From NCBI GenBank assembly GCA_934561515.1, contig CAKTGM010000001.1, forward strand, positions 1 to 64,000: 64,000 nucleotides of DNA, written 5' to 3'. Each line of letters starts with the position of its first letter. The first letter of the stretch is position 1. The notes under the pieces were generated by a model that saw only the letters and a program-made list of their open reading frames with translations, was not told the origin of the DNA and made no database searches. A program made the position numbers and the translations under genes. Positions 39,499 to 47,854 of this stretch are shown here, piece after piece. Source of the DNA: an uncultured Oscillospiraceae bacterium. Its GTDB lineage: Bacteria > Bacillota > Clostridia > Oscillospirales > Oscillospiraceae.

Positions 39499-40092
39499 AT
39501 GGCACAGCTTTATTTCAAGTACGGCGCGATGGGCTCGAGCAAGACCGCCAACGCGCTGATGACGCGCTTCAATTACGAAGAGCGCGGACAGAAGACGCTG
39601 CTCTGCAAGCCCCAGCTCGACACGCGCGACGGCGACCACATGGTGCACTCGCGCATCGGCCTTGAGTACCCCTGCGCCTACTTCCACGAGATGCGCGCGA
39701 TGAGCGAGGAAGAACTCAAGGAAAACGCCTGCATCATCGTCGATGAGGCGCAGTTCCTCACGAAGGAGGAGGTGCTCTATCTCGTCCACCTCGTTGACGA
39801 CTGCGGCATCCCCGTCATCTGCTACGGGCTGCGCGCGGACTTCAAGGGCGACCTCTTCCCCGGCAGCTACGAGCTGCTCGTCATGGCCGACAAGCTTGAA
39901 GAGGTCAAGACCATCTGCTGGTGCGGCAAGAAGGCCGCCTTCAACGCCCGCTTTGATGAAAACGGGCGCGTCGTCAAGCAGGGCGCGCAGGTCGTCATCG
40001 GCGCGAACGACCAGTACATCGGCCTCTGCCGCAAGCACTGGATGCTCGGTGACCTCGGCCCCGACTTCAACGGTCAGGGCACGGGCGACTGA
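39499..40092 (+). CDS. tdk: Thymidine kinase
   Basis: A 197-residue type II thymidine kinase, phosphorylating thymidine to dTMP in the salvage pathway. The P-loop is GAMGSSKT (about 9-16), the Walker B-like VDEAQFLT near 87-94 and the lasso segment with zinc ligands as CWCGKKA plus CRKHW near the C-terminus. The overall sequence resembles the E. coli-type enzyme. The start at 39499 has GAGGGAG. Its stop overlaps the next ATG (TGATG), so the radical SAM gene behind it is translationally coupled. Confidence 0.94.
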   Translation: MAQLYFKYGAMGSSKTANALMTRFNYEERGQKTLLCKPQLDTRDGDHMVHSRIGLEYPCAYFHEMRAMSEEELKENACIIVDEAQFLTKEEVLYLVHLVDDCGIPVICYGLRADFKGDLFPGSYELLVMADKLEEVKTICWCGKKAAFNARFDENGRVVKQGAQVVIGANDQYIGLCRKHWMLGDLGPDFNGQGTGD

Positions 40093-40964
40093 TGCGCTGC
40101 GAGATCTGCCCCCGCCGCTGCGGCGCGGAGCGCACGGGGGAATTGTCGGGCGGCGTGTGCCGGATGCCCGCGGGGATCGTGGTCGCGCGCGCCATGCTGC
40201 ACCTCTGGGAAGAGCCGGTGCTCAGCGGCAAAAACGGCGCGGGCTGTATCTTCTTCTCCGGCTGTAACTTGGGCTGCGTCTTCTGCCAGAACGGGCGCAT
40301 CAGCCACGAGAATTTCGGCAAAGTCATCACGCCCGCGCACCTGCGCGAGATCATGGAAGACCTCGTTTCGCAGGGCGCGCACTGCATCGACCTGGTCACA
40401 CCCACGCACTTCACCCCCTGGGTGCTGGAAGCGCTGAAAGAGCCGCTCCCCGTCCCCGTTGTGTGGAACAGCGGCGGCTACGAGCGCGTGGAAACGCTCA
40501 GAACGCTCGAGGGCAAGGTGCAGATCTACCTGCCCGACTTAAAATACGCCATGGAGCGCCCCGCGCGCGAGCTTTCCGCCGCGCCGGACTACTTTGAAGC
40601 TGCCGCCGCGGCCATCGACGAGATGGTGCGCCAGGTCGGGCCGTATCAAATCGGGGACGACGGGCTGATGAAATCGGGCGTCATATTGCGCCACCTTGTC
40701 CTGCCGGGGCAGATGGAGAACACCAAGCGCGTCATCGACTATGTTTCGTCCCGCTTCCCGCCGAAGACCGTGCTCTTTTCGCTCATGAGCCAGTATACGC
40801 CGCAGAGCGGCGCGACCGGCGCGCTCGCGCGGCGCTTAAATGAGCGCGAGTACCGCACGGCGGTGCAGTATATGCGCGACTGCGGCCTGACCGACGGCTT
40901 TTGTCAGGAGCGATCGAGCGCGAAAGAGGAATACACACCGATTTTTGACTTACAGGGAGTATAG
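40092..40964 (+). CDS. Radical SAM protein, PflA-like (AMMECR-associated type)
   Basis: A 290-residue radical SAM enzyme of the pyruvate-formate-lyase-activase-like group. The N-terminus carries a Cys-rich CEICPRRCG element (about 3-11), typical of the subgroup, and the cluster motif is CNLGCVFCQN (about 58-67). VWNSGGYE (about 127-134) and LPDLKYA (about 150-156) are family landmarks. The target is unknown; no glycyl-radical enzyme lies next to it. It overlaps tdk by 1 base and is followed by a zinc-ribbon gene 1 base later. Confidence 0.85.
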   Translation: MRCEICPRRCGAERTGELSGGVCRMPAGIVVARAMLHLWEEPVLSGKNGAGCIFFSGCNLGCVFCQNGRISHENFGKVITPAHLREIMEDLVSQGAHCIDLVTPTHFTPWVLEALKEPLPVPVVWNSGGYERVETLRTLEGKVQIYLPDLKYAMERPARELSAAPDYFEAAAAAIDEMVRQVGPYQIGDDGLMKSGVILRHLVLPGQMENTKRVIDYVSSRFPPKTVLFSLMSQYTPQSGATGALARRLNEREYRTAVQYMRDCGLTDGFCQERSSAKEEYTPIFDLQGV

Positions 40965-40965
40965 G

Positions 40966-41307
40966 ATGGCAAATTCGCTCAACTGCCTGCGCTGCGGCGC
41001 GGGGATGCGCTTTATCAAGCGTGAAAAATTTCAACTCGGCCAGACCGGCTGGGTGCTCGGCGATCTTCCGAATCTCTTCGCGGGCGCGATGGAAATTGAA
41101 ATTTATGCCTGCCCCAAGTGCGGAAAGCTCGAATTCTTCCAGCCCGGCAGCGACAAATTTGCGGGCACGGCGGACGAGGCAACGACTGGTTCCGGCTATC
41201 TCCCGCCCGACGCGTCGGGCGGCCTGCCGCGCAAAAAGTGCCCCGTCTGCGGCGCGGTGCTGGACTTTGACTACGGCCGCTGCCCGTACTGCGAGCACGA
41301 ATTCTGA
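40966..41307 (+). CDS. Small zinc-ribbon protein
   Basis: A 113-residue protein with four CxxC knuckles: CLRCG (about 7-11), CPKCGK (about 44-49), CPVCG (about 92-96) and CPYCEHEF at the C-terminus. The two pairs probably hold two zinc ions. Between them lies a hydrophobic, glycine-rich core (LGQTGWVLGDLPNLFAGAME). I do not assign a function. It starts directly behind the PflA-like gene with GGAG close to the ATG, so the two are co-expressed. Confidence 0.75.
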   Translation: MANSLNCLRCGAGMRFIKREKFQLGQTGWVLGDLPNLFAGAMEIEIYACPKCGKLEFFQPGSDKFAGTADEATTGSGYLPPDASGGLPRKKCPVCGAVLDFDYGRCPYCEHEF

Positions 41308-41353
41308 TAGCAAGTTGTAATATTTTCTTTTATCAATACAAGGAGGACTCGAT

Positions 41354-41824
41354 ATGGAGCGTGTCAGCAAACAGAACTACTATCTGGACATTGCGCAGAC
41401 CGTGCTCGAGCGCGCGACCTGCCTGCGCCGCGTCTACGGCGCGATCATTGTCAAGAACGATGAGATCATCTCCACGGGCTACAACGGCGCGCCGCGCGGA
41501 CGCAAGAACTGCGTCGACCTCGGCTACTGCACGCGCGAGCAGCTCAAGGTCCCGCGCGGCGAGCGCTACGAGCTCTGCCGCAGCGTCCACGCCGAGGCAA
41601 ACGCCATCATCTCCGCCCAGCGGCGCGACATGGTCGGCGCGACGCTCTATCTCGCCGGGCGCGATGCGCGCAGCGGCGCGCTGCTCGGCGATGCGACGAG
41701 CTGCCCCATGTGCCGCCGCATGATCATCAACGCAGGACTCAAGGAGGTCGTCATCCGGAGAACGGAAACGGAATTTGACATCGTTCCCGTCCAGACGTGG
41801 ATCGACGAGGACGATTCTTTGTAA
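41354..41824 (+). CDS. comEB: dCMP deaminase (ComEB-type)
   Basis: A 156-residue zinc-dependent deoxycytidylate deaminase, making dUMP for thymidylate synthesis. The zinc and catalytic site is CRSVHAEANAI (HAE, about 75-85) with SCPMCRRMI (PCxxC-type, about 116-124). NGAPRGRKNC (about 44-53) is the substrate loop of the dCMP group. AAGGAGG precedes the start. The short gap after the zinc-ribbon gene and the pairing with tdk in the same unit point to pyrimidine nucleotide supply. A terminator follows at once. Confidence 0.92.
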   Translation: MERVSKQNYYLDIAQTVLERATCLRRVYGAIIVKNDEIISTGYNGAPRGRKNCVDLGYCTREQLKVPRGERYELCRSVHAEANAIISAQRRDMVGATLYLAGRDARSGALLGDATSCPMCRRMIINAGLKEVVIRRTETEFDIVPVQTWIDEDDSL

Positions 41825-41826
41825 TT

Positions 41827-41851
41827 CAAAAAACGGCAATGCCGTTTTTTG
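41827..41851. terminator. Bidirectional terminator after comEB
   Basis: An 11-bp perfect stem CAAAAAACGGC / GCCGTTTTTTG with loop AAT, directly behind the stop codon. Confidence 0.9.
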
Positions 41852-41860
41852 AGGAGATCA

Positions 41861-42094
41861 CAGCCTGCTGCGTCGCACTCGCTGCGCTCGCACGCTGGCA
41901 GGCTGATAGGAATAAATCGCCACGCGCATGTCGCGGCGATTTATGATTTCAATTTATTTGCGCCGTGCGCGGCGCAAAGTCTGCGACGCTTCTATTTCTT
42001 TCACCGCCTGCGGGCGGCAAAATCTGCGATGCCTTTTCCGTCTGCGGACGGGAATTATTGATAAGACCTTGCAAATACCGCCCTTGCGGTGGTA
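41861..42094. repeat. Array of six stem-loops upstream of metG
   Basis: The 329-base gap comEB-metG is almost entirely palindromic. Stems: 41861-41868 with 41898-41905, enclosing CGCACTCGCTGCGCTCGCAC (41874-41893); 41912-41921 with 41935-41944; 41957-41965 with 41970-41978; 42004-42008 with 42013-42017; 42038-42042 with 42047-42051; 42076-42082 with 42088-42094. The third, fourth and fifth have an identical TGCG loop on different stems. The third and fourth are each followed by CAAA(G/A)TCTGCGA(C/T)GC, so they form two diverged copies of a unit of about 44 bases. The first stem-loop recurs upstream of dnaK. Confidence 0.75.
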
Positions 42095-42153
42095 AACTGT
42101 AGCTAATTACGCCCCGCTTTCATTCGGCGCGGGCAGAAAAGAGGAAAGCACCA

Positions 42154-44118
42154 ATGGACAAGAAGAGATTCTATATCACTACCCCCATCTATTACCCCTC
42201 CGATAAGCTCCACATCGGCCACACCTACTGCACCGTGGCGACCGACGCGATGGCGCGCTACAAGCGCCTGACGGGCTACGACGTGATGTTCCTGACCGGA
42301 ACGGACGAGCACGGCCAGAAGATCGAGGACAAGGCGCGTGACGCGGGCGTGACCCCGCAGCAGTTCGTCGACAACATCGTCTGCGGCGAAAAGGGCATTC
42401 TCGATTTGTGGAAGCTCATGAATATTTCGAACGACCGCTTCATCCGCACGACGGACGACTATCACGTTGCGGCCGTGCAGAAGATCTTCAAGAAGATGCA
42501 CGACAACGGCGACATCTACAAGGGCACTTATAAGGGCAAGTACTGCAAGCCCTGCGAGAGCTTCTGGACCGAGAGCCAGCTTGTCGACGGCAAGTGCCCC
42601 GACTGCGGGCGCGACGTGGAGGACGCCGAGGAGGAGGCCTACTTCTTCAAGCTCTCGAAGTACGCCGACCGCGTGCAGCACCTGCTCGAGGACACCGATT
42701 TCCTCCAGCCCGCCTCCCGCGTGAACGAGATGGTCAACAACTTCATCAAGCCCGGTCTTGAAGACCTCTGCGTTTCCCGCACGAGCTTCACCTGGGGCAT
42801 TCCCGTGGACTTTGACCCCGGCCACGTCGTCTACGTCTGGGTCGACGCGCTCTTCAACTACTGCACGGCGCTCGGCTTCATGAACGACAAGTACGACGAT
42901 TACGATAAGTTCTGGCCCGCCGACGTGCACTTTGTCGGCAAGGAGATCGTCCGCTTCCACTCCATCATCTGGCCCGCGATGCTCATGAGCATGGATATGC
43001 CGCTCCCCAAGCATGTTTACGGCCACGGCTGGCTCGTGATGGACGGCGGCAAAATGAGCAAGTCCAAGGGCAATGTCGTCGACCCCTATGTGCTCGCCGA
43101 GCGCTTCGGCGTGGATGCGCTGCGCTTCTTCCTGCTGCGCACCTTCCCCTTCGGCTCGGACGGCAACTTCTCCAACGAGCTGCTCATCAACACCATCAAC
43201 GTTGACCTTGCCAACGACCTCGGCAACCTCGTCTCCCGCACGACCGCCATGGTCGAAAAGTACTTCGGCGGCACGCTGAGCGAAGCGCGTCAGGCGGATG
43301 CTCTCGACGATGAGCTCATCTCCCAGCTCTCGGCGCTGCGCGGCAGGTACGAAGCCGAGATGGAAAAGTTCCAGTTCCAGAACGCGCTCGAGCTCATCTT
43401 CAAGTGCATCCAGCGCGCCAACAAGTATATCGACGAGACCGCGCCCTGGGCGCTCGCCAAGGACGAGGCGAATAAGCCCCGCCTTGCCTCCGTCATGTAT
43501 AACCTCCTTGAGAGCATCCGCATCTGCACGGTGCTGCTCACGCCCTTCATGCCCGCCTCCTGCGAGAAGATCTTCGACCAGATCGGCGCGTGCGAGCACT
43601 GCCGCAGCTGGGAAAGCGCCGCAAAGTGGGGCAGCCTGAACCCCGCCATCACCGTTCATAAGGGCGAGGCCATCTTCCCGCGCGTGGACGCGCAGAAGGC
43701 GCTTGAAGAGCTGGAAGCCATTCAGGTGGCGCAGAAGAAGGCCGCCCTCCCCGCGATGGAGTTTGAGCCGATGGCGGAGGAACAGGTCGATTTCGACACC
43801 TTCTGCAAGTCTGACTTCCGCGCCGTCAAGGTCAAATCCTGCGAGGCCGTGAAGAAGAGCGACAAGCTCCTGCGCTTCACGCTCGACGACGGCACCGGCA
43901 CCGACCGTCAGATCCTCTCCGGCATCCACAAGTTCTACGAGCCGGAGGAGCTTGTCGGCAAGACGCTCGTCGCCATCGTCAACCTGCCCCCGCGCAAGAT
44001 GATGGGCCACGAGAGCTGCGGTATGCTGCTCTCCGCCGTCCACACCGAAAAGGGCGAGGAAAAGCTCAACCTCATCATGGTGGACGACAAGATCCCCGCG
44101 GGCGCAAAGCTCTGCTGA
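42154..44118 (+). CDS. metG: Methionyl-tRNA synthetase
   Basis: A 654-residue class I synthetase, the long form with a C-terminal tRNA-binding (OB-fold) domain. HIGH motif HIGHTYC (about 20-26), the zinc knuckle CKPCESFWTESQLVDGKCPDCG in CxxC...CxxC form (about 131-152), WVDALFNY and the KMSKS loop KMSKSKGN (about 305-312) are all present. The OB domain starts near residue 550 (VDFDTFCKSDFRAVKV) and ends KIPAGAKLC. GAGGAAAG precedes the ATG. I found no T-box; the leader is occupied by the stem-loop array. Confidence 0.97.
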   Translation: MDKKRFYITTPIYYPSDKLHIGHTYCTVATDAMARYKRLTGYDVMFLTGTDEHGQKIEDKARDAGVTPQQFVDNIVCGEKGILDLWKLMNISNDRFIRTTDDYHVAAVQKIFKKMHDNGDIYKGTYKGKYCKPCESFWTESQLVDGKCPDCGRDVEDAEEEAYFFKLSKYADRVQHLLEDTDFLQPASRVNEMVNNFIKPGLEDLCVSRTSFTWGIPVDFDPGHVVYVWVDALFNYCTALGFMNDKYDDYDKFWPADVHFVGKEIVRFHSIIWPAMLMSMDMPLPKHVYGHGWLVMDGGKMSKSKGNVVDPYVLAERFGVDALRFFLLRTFPFGSDGNFSNELLINTINVDLANDLGNLVSRTTAMVEKYFGGTLSEARQADALDDELISQLSALRGRYEAEMEKFQFQNALELIFKCIQRANKYIDETAPWALAKDEANKPRLASVMYNLLESIRICTVLLTPFMPASCEKIFDQIGACEHCRSWESAAKWGSLNPAITVHKGEAIFPRVDAQKALEELEAIQVAQKKAALPAMEFEPMAEEQVDFDTFCKSDFRAVKVKSCEAVKKSDKLLRFTLDDGTGTDRQILSGIHKFYEPEELVGKTLVAIVNLPPRKMMGHESCGMLLSAVHTEKGEEKLNLIMVDDKIPAGAKLC

Positions 44119-44128
44119 ATTGCAACGA

Positions 44129-44158
44129 AAAGAGGGCCGGTCTCCGGCCCTCTTTTTT
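44129..44158 (+). terminator. Terminator of metG
   Basis: A 12-bp stem (44129-44140 with 44144-44155, loop TCT) with T6, ending immediately before the tatD ribosome binding site AGAAGGAG. Read-through or a hidden promoter is needed to express tatD. Confidence 0.9.
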
Positions 44159-44171
44159 AGAAGGAGACAAC

Positions 44172-44942
44172 ATGAATCTGATCTTTGATACCCACGCCCA
44201 TTATGACGATGAAGCGTTCGACGCTGACCGCGATGCATTGCTCGCCTCCATGCCGGAAAACGGCGTGGGGCTGATCGTCGACCCCGGCTGCGACCTTGAT
44301 TCCTCGCGCCGCGCACTGGAGATCGCGGAGAAATACCCTCACGTCTACGCCGCCGTCGGCTGGCACCCCGAAAACTGCGCGCCCTACACGAGCGAGAGTC
44401 TCGACACGCTGCGGCAATGGGCAAAAAGCCCCAGGGTCGTTGCCATCGGCGAGATCGGCCTCGACTACTACTGGGAGCAGAACCCGCCGCGGACGTGGCA
44501 GCAGGAGGTCTTCCGCGCGCAGCTCGCGCTCGCGCAGGAGCTTTCTCTCCCCGTCATCGTGCACGACCGCGACGCGCACGCCGACTCTCTTGCCATCGTG
44601 AAGGAGTTCCCGGAGGTGCGCGGCGTGTTCCACTGCTACTCCGGCAGCGCCGAGATCGCACAGGAGCTTATTGCACGCGGCTGGTACCTCGGCTTTGACG
44701 GGCCGCTCACCTACAAGAACGCGAAGAAGACCGTCGAGGTCGCGCGCATCGTTCCGCTCGAGCGGGTGCTGCTCGAAACGGACAGCCCGTATATGGCCCC
44801 TGTTCCCGTGCGCGGCACGCGCAACGACTCGCACAATGTTTTCCACATCGCAGCAAAGCTCGCCGAGCTGCGGGGAATGGAAGTCGACGAGGTCATCGCG
44901 CTGACGAGCGAAAACGGAAAGCGTCTCTTCGGCATCGCGTGA
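44172..44942 (+). CDS. tatD: TatD-family metal-dependent hydrolase (DNase)
   Basis: A 256-residue TIM-barrel hydrolase. DTHAHYDDEAFD (about 6-17) gives the first metal His pair, GEIGLDYYW (about 93-101) the Glu, VIVHDRDA (about 130-137) and FHCYSGS (about 155-161) further His ligands, and LETDSPYMAP (about 202-211) the Asp. Relatives are 3'-5' exonucleases or D-aminoacyl-tRNA-related hydrolases. It commonly lies directly after metG in Firmicutes, as here. AAGGAG precedes the start. Confidence 0.93.
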   Translation: MNLIFDTHAHYDDEAFDADRDALLASMPENGVGLIVDPGCDLDSSRRALEIAEKYPHVYAAVGWHPENCAPYTSESLDTLRQWAKSPRVVAIGEIGLDYYWEQNPPRTWQQEVFRAQLALAQELSLPVIVHDRDAHADSLAIVKEFPEVRGVFHCYSGSAEIAQELIARGWYLGFDGPLTYKNAKKTVEVARIVPLERVLLETDSPYMAPVPVRGTRNDSHNVFHIAAKLAELRGMEVDEVIALTSENGKRLFGIA

Positions 44943-45006
44943 GCGGCGGGGCGGACGCATCATCGTCAAAAGCCATTTGCTTCACTGTTTAAATTGGAAA
45001 TTTGAA

Positions 45007-45067
45007 TTGATTTTTTCTGCATCTATGTTATGTTATATTCTTGCTGCTGCGATTTTGCGGCAGCAAG
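45007..45067 (+). promoter_or_regulatory. Promoter and 5'-terminal stem-loop of the iron-type ABC operon
   Basis: TTGATT (45007-45012), 16 bases, TATGTT (45029-45034). The predicted start near 45041 coincides with an 11-bp stem-loop (45040-45050 with 45057-45067), which would cap the mRNA 5' end and may stabilise it. Confidence 0.5.
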
Positions 45068-45097
45068 ACTTCAGCAAATTTTAGAAAGAGGTACGAA

Positions 45098-46156
45098 ATG
45101 AAAAAGCTGTTTTCCCTGCTTCTTTGTGCCGTGATGGTGCTCTCTCTGGTCGCCTGCGGTTCGAAGACTGACGACAACCAGACGAACGACGATGCGCAGA
45201 CCTCCGCGCCCGAGCTTTCCGGCACGATGAAGGTCGTTGCTACCGGCGACGTCTACGGTCCCCTGTTCGATGCATTCACCGCCGACACCGGCGTTCAGGT
45301 CGAGTGCCTGTCCATGTCCTCCGGCGAGGTGCTCTCCAAGCTCCGCGCCGAGGGCGGCGTGCCCTCCGCTGATCTATGGTTCGGCGGCGGCATCGATGCG
45401 TTCATGAGCGCCAAGGACGACGGTCTGCTCGAGCCCGTCATGTTCGACGCTGCCGGCGAGCTCGGCGACGAGTTCAAGGACGCCGAGGGCTACTGGTACT
45501 CCAAGGGCATCACCATCGTCGGTTTCCTGCTCAACAACTCCCTCATGGAGGAGCTGGGCCTGACCGCTCCCGAGAGCTGGGACGACCTGACCGACAGCCA
45601 GTATGCCGGTGAGATCGTCATGTCCAACCCCGCCGTTTCCGGCACCAACTACGCCGTGGTCAACGCGCTGCTGCAGGCCAAGGGCGACGAGGGCTGGAAC
45701 TACTTCGAGGCCCTGAACAACAACATCGCCTACTACGGCAAGCGCGGCTCCGACCCCAAGAACAAGGTCTCCGCCGGTGAGTTCGCTGTCGGCATCACCT
45801 ACATCGACGCCAGCATCGAGCAGGCCGCCGAGGAGAACGACCTGACCATCGTTTACCCCGCCGACGGTATGCCCTGGGTTCCCGAGGGTGTGGCCGTGTT
45901 CAAGAACGCTGAGAACGTCGACGCTGCCAAGTACTTCGTCGAGTGGCTCTTCAGCAGCGACGATCACCTCCGTCAGCTCGCCGAGATCGAGCAGAAGAGC
46001 GGCATCAAGGTCATCAAGCCCTCCATCGAGGGTCTTGCGCTGTCCTACGATCCCACCCTCCTTATGACTGAGGACCTGTCCCTCTTCGGTTCCCAGCGCA
46101 GCGAGATCCTCGAGCGCTTTGAGCCCCTGATGGGCGACAAGGCCGCCACGGAATAA
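45098..46156 (+). CDS. ABC transporter substrate-binding lipoprotein (iron(III)/AfuA-type)
   Basis: A 352-residue extracellular binding lipoprotein with the lipidation Cys at residue 20. The domain (MKVVATGDVYGPLFDAFTAD, and GGVPSADLWFGGGIDAFM) belongs to the ferric-iron/thiamine/polyamine type II binding-protein group (AfuA, FbpA, PotD-like). TIVYPADGMPWVPEGVAVFK is characteristic of the iron branch. The ligand is not certain. AAAGAGGT precedes the ATG. The stop codon TAA is followed without gap by the permease ATG in the same frame. Confidence 0.85.
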   Translation: MKKLFSLLLCAVMVLSLVACGSKTDDNQTNDDAQTSAPELSGTMKVVATGDVYGPLFDAFTADTGVQVECLSMSSGEVLSKLRAEGGVPSADLWFGGGIDAFMSAKDDGLLEPVMFDAAGELGDEFKDAEGYWYSKGITIVGFLLNNSLMEELGLTAPESWDDLTDSQYAGEIVMSNPAVSGTNYAVVNALLQAKGDEGWNYFEALNNNIAYYGKRGSDPKNKVSAGEFAVGITYIDASIEQAAEENDLTIVYPADGMPWVPEGVAVFKNAENVDAAKYFVEWLFSSDDHLRQLAEIEQKSGIKVIKPSIEGLALSYDPTLLMTEDLSLFGSQRSEILERFEPLMGDKAATE

Positions 46157-47854
46157 ATGAGATCCGCCGGCAGCATCCAAAAGAATACAGGAAAAAGGAC
46201 ATCTCACGATGTCCTTTTTTCCCTTTGTGAAAACGCGGCCGACAAGCTGATTCTTCTCCTGCTGCTCTCGGGCGTTCTGCTTTTCATCCTCTGGCCCATC
46301 GCCTGCATCGCGCTGCGCAGTCTTCGCGGCGCGGATGGCGGGCTGAGCCTTGCGATGTTCGGCAAGGTCCTGCAGCAGTACGGCGAGAGCCTGCGCAACA
46401 GCGTTTTTGTCGGCGTTTTCACAGCCCTGCTCACAACGCTCCTTTCGCTCTCGGCGGCGCTCTGCTGCGCCACAGCGCGCGGCTGGCGGCGGACGCTCGC
46501 CATGCTCATCATGCTTGTCGCCATGGTCTCGCCGCCGTTCGTCTCCTCGCTCGCCTACATTCAGCTCTACGGGCGGCGCGGGTGGATCACCTACCGCCTG
46601 CTGCACCTGAGCCTGAACCCCTACAACCGCTGGGGCGTCATCCTGATGCAGTCGCTCTCGTTCGTGCCGCTCAACGCGATGTTCCTCTCCGGCATCCTTG
46701 GAAAGCTGGACGAGGGCAGCCTTCGCTCGGCGCGCGACCTCGGCGCCAGGGGCGGCGCCATCCTGCGCGACATTGTCCTGCCGCTCATCCGCCCTGCAAC
46801 GCTTGTGTGCCTGCTGCTCTCCTTCGTCCGCTCGCTTGCGGACTTCGGCACGCCCATCATCATCGGCGGGCGCTTCAGCACGCTGGCCGCGGACATCTAC
46901 CTGCAGGTCGTGGGGTATTCCGACCTTGAAAAGTCCTCGGCGATGAATATGTTCCTGCTCGTCCCATCCATTCTCTTTTTCTTCGTCTACCGCGCGCTGA
47001 TGCGCCGCTCGGACAAGCTGACCGACGCAAGCCGCGGCGCGCGCGGCGAGCTGGGGCTTGCGCTCACGCGCTGCGGCGCGATGGGCTGGGGCGCGCTCGC
47101 GCTGAGCGCCGTCTTCTTTGTGATGATCGTGCTGCAATACGGCTGCGTGTTCCTCTCGGGCTTTTTAAAGAGCACGAAGGGCGTCTATTCCTTCACGCTG
47201 CAATACTGGAACCAGCTCTGGCACATCAGCGCATCAACGATGCTGCGAAGCGTTCAGTACGCGCTCATCGTCTCCCTCGCCGGCACGCTCTTTGCGATGC
47301 TCTTCGCCTACTACCTGGACCGGCGGCGCATCCTCGGCCGCAGCCTTTTCGACTGCCTTGCAACGCTGCCCTATATGCTGCCGGGCACCTGCTTCGGCAT
47401 CGGCTACATCCTCGCTTTCAACCACGCGCCGCTCAAGCTGACGGGCACGGCCTTCATCGTCATGGCCAATATGCTCTTCAAGCAGCTGCCGACCTCCACG
47501 AAGATCTGCACCGCATCGCTGGCGCTTCTGCCCGAGGTGCAGGAGCGCTCGGCGCGCGACCTCGGCGCGGGACGGCTCGCCGTGCTGCGCGATGTGGTCT
47601 TCCCCGCGCTGCGTCCCGCGTTTTTAAGCTGCTTTGTCTATAACTTTACGAGCAGCATGACCACGGCAGGCTCCATCATCTTCCTCATCGACGCAAGGCG
47701 TCAGCTCGCCGTCTTCAAGCTCTTTGACGCGGTGTATCAGGGCGACTATGCCCTCGCCTCGCTCATCGCAAGCGTCATCACCGTCATCGTGCTCTTTGTC
47801 GAAGGCCTCGCCTTCCTCATCACCAGGAAAGGAGAAAAACGCCGTGTATCTTGA
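46157..47854 (+). CDS. ABC transporter permease, two-domain (FbpB/AfuB-type)
   Basis: A 565-residue permease with two binding-protein-dependent membrane domains in one chain, each with an EAA loop (SARDLGARGGAILRDIVLPL near 192-211 and SARDLGAGRLAVLRDVVFPA near 462-481). It feeds on the binding protein encoded upstream. ATG 46157 directly follows the upstream stop (TAAATG) and has no good ribosome binding site; no other ATG, GTG or TTG in frame precedes the first membrane helix. So translation must re-initiate at 46157 and pass through the terminator-like stem at 46192-46220, which forms codons 12-22. Confidence 0.85.
   Translation: MRSAGSIQKNTGKRTSHDVLFSLCENAADKLILLLLLSGVLLFILWPIACIALRSLRGADGGLSLAMFGKVLQQYGESLRNSVFVGVFTALLTTLLSLSAALCCATARGWRRTLAMLIMLVAMVSPPFVSSLAYIQLYGRRGWITYRLLHLSLNPYNRWGVILMQSLSFVPLNAMFLSGILGKLDEGSLRSARDLGARGGAILRDIVLPLIRPATLVCLLLSFVRSLADFGTPIIIGGRFSTLAADIYLQVVGYSDLEKSSAMNMFLLVPSILFFFVYRALMRRSDKLTDASRGARGELGLALTRCGAMGWGALALSAVFFVMIVLQYGCVFLSGFLKSTKGVYSFTLQYWNQLWHISASTMLRSVQYALIVSLAGTLFAMLFAYYLDRRRILGRSLFDCLATLPYMLPGTCFGIGYILAFNHAPLKLTGTAFIVMANMLFKQLPTSTKICTASLALLPEVQERSARDLGAGRLAVLRDVVFPALRPAFLSCFVYNFTSSMTTAGSIIFLIDARRQLAVFKLFDAVYQGDYALASLIASVITVIVLFVEGLAFLITRKGEKRRVS
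46192..46220 (+). terminator. Intrinsic terminator inside the start of the permease gene
   Basis: A perfect 12-bp stem (46192-46203 with 46208-46219, loop TCAC) with A5 before and T6 after. It is located 35 bases into the permease reading frame. It should end many transcripts after the binding-protein gene unless a ribosome is translating the permease. Confidence 0.85.

Noticed and set aside
41861..42094. CRISPR array
   Set aside because: The repeated units are two or three diverged hairpins, not identical repeats with uniform spacers, and no cas gene is near.
41825..42153. T-box or SAM riboswitch ahead of metG
   Set aside because: GGTGGTAAAC does not fit TGGNACC, and no SAM-I kink-turn or core could be built from the stems present.
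42103..44424. 773-codon open frame on the minus strand
   Set aside because: Antisense to metG; biased composition of the kind expected from the complement of a GC-rich gene.
46157..46250. Binding protein and permease as one gene split by a stop codon
   Set aside because: They share a frame, but each is full length for its own family, and a membrane permease fused to a lipoprotein would be on the wrong side of the membrane. TAAATG coupling explains the layout.
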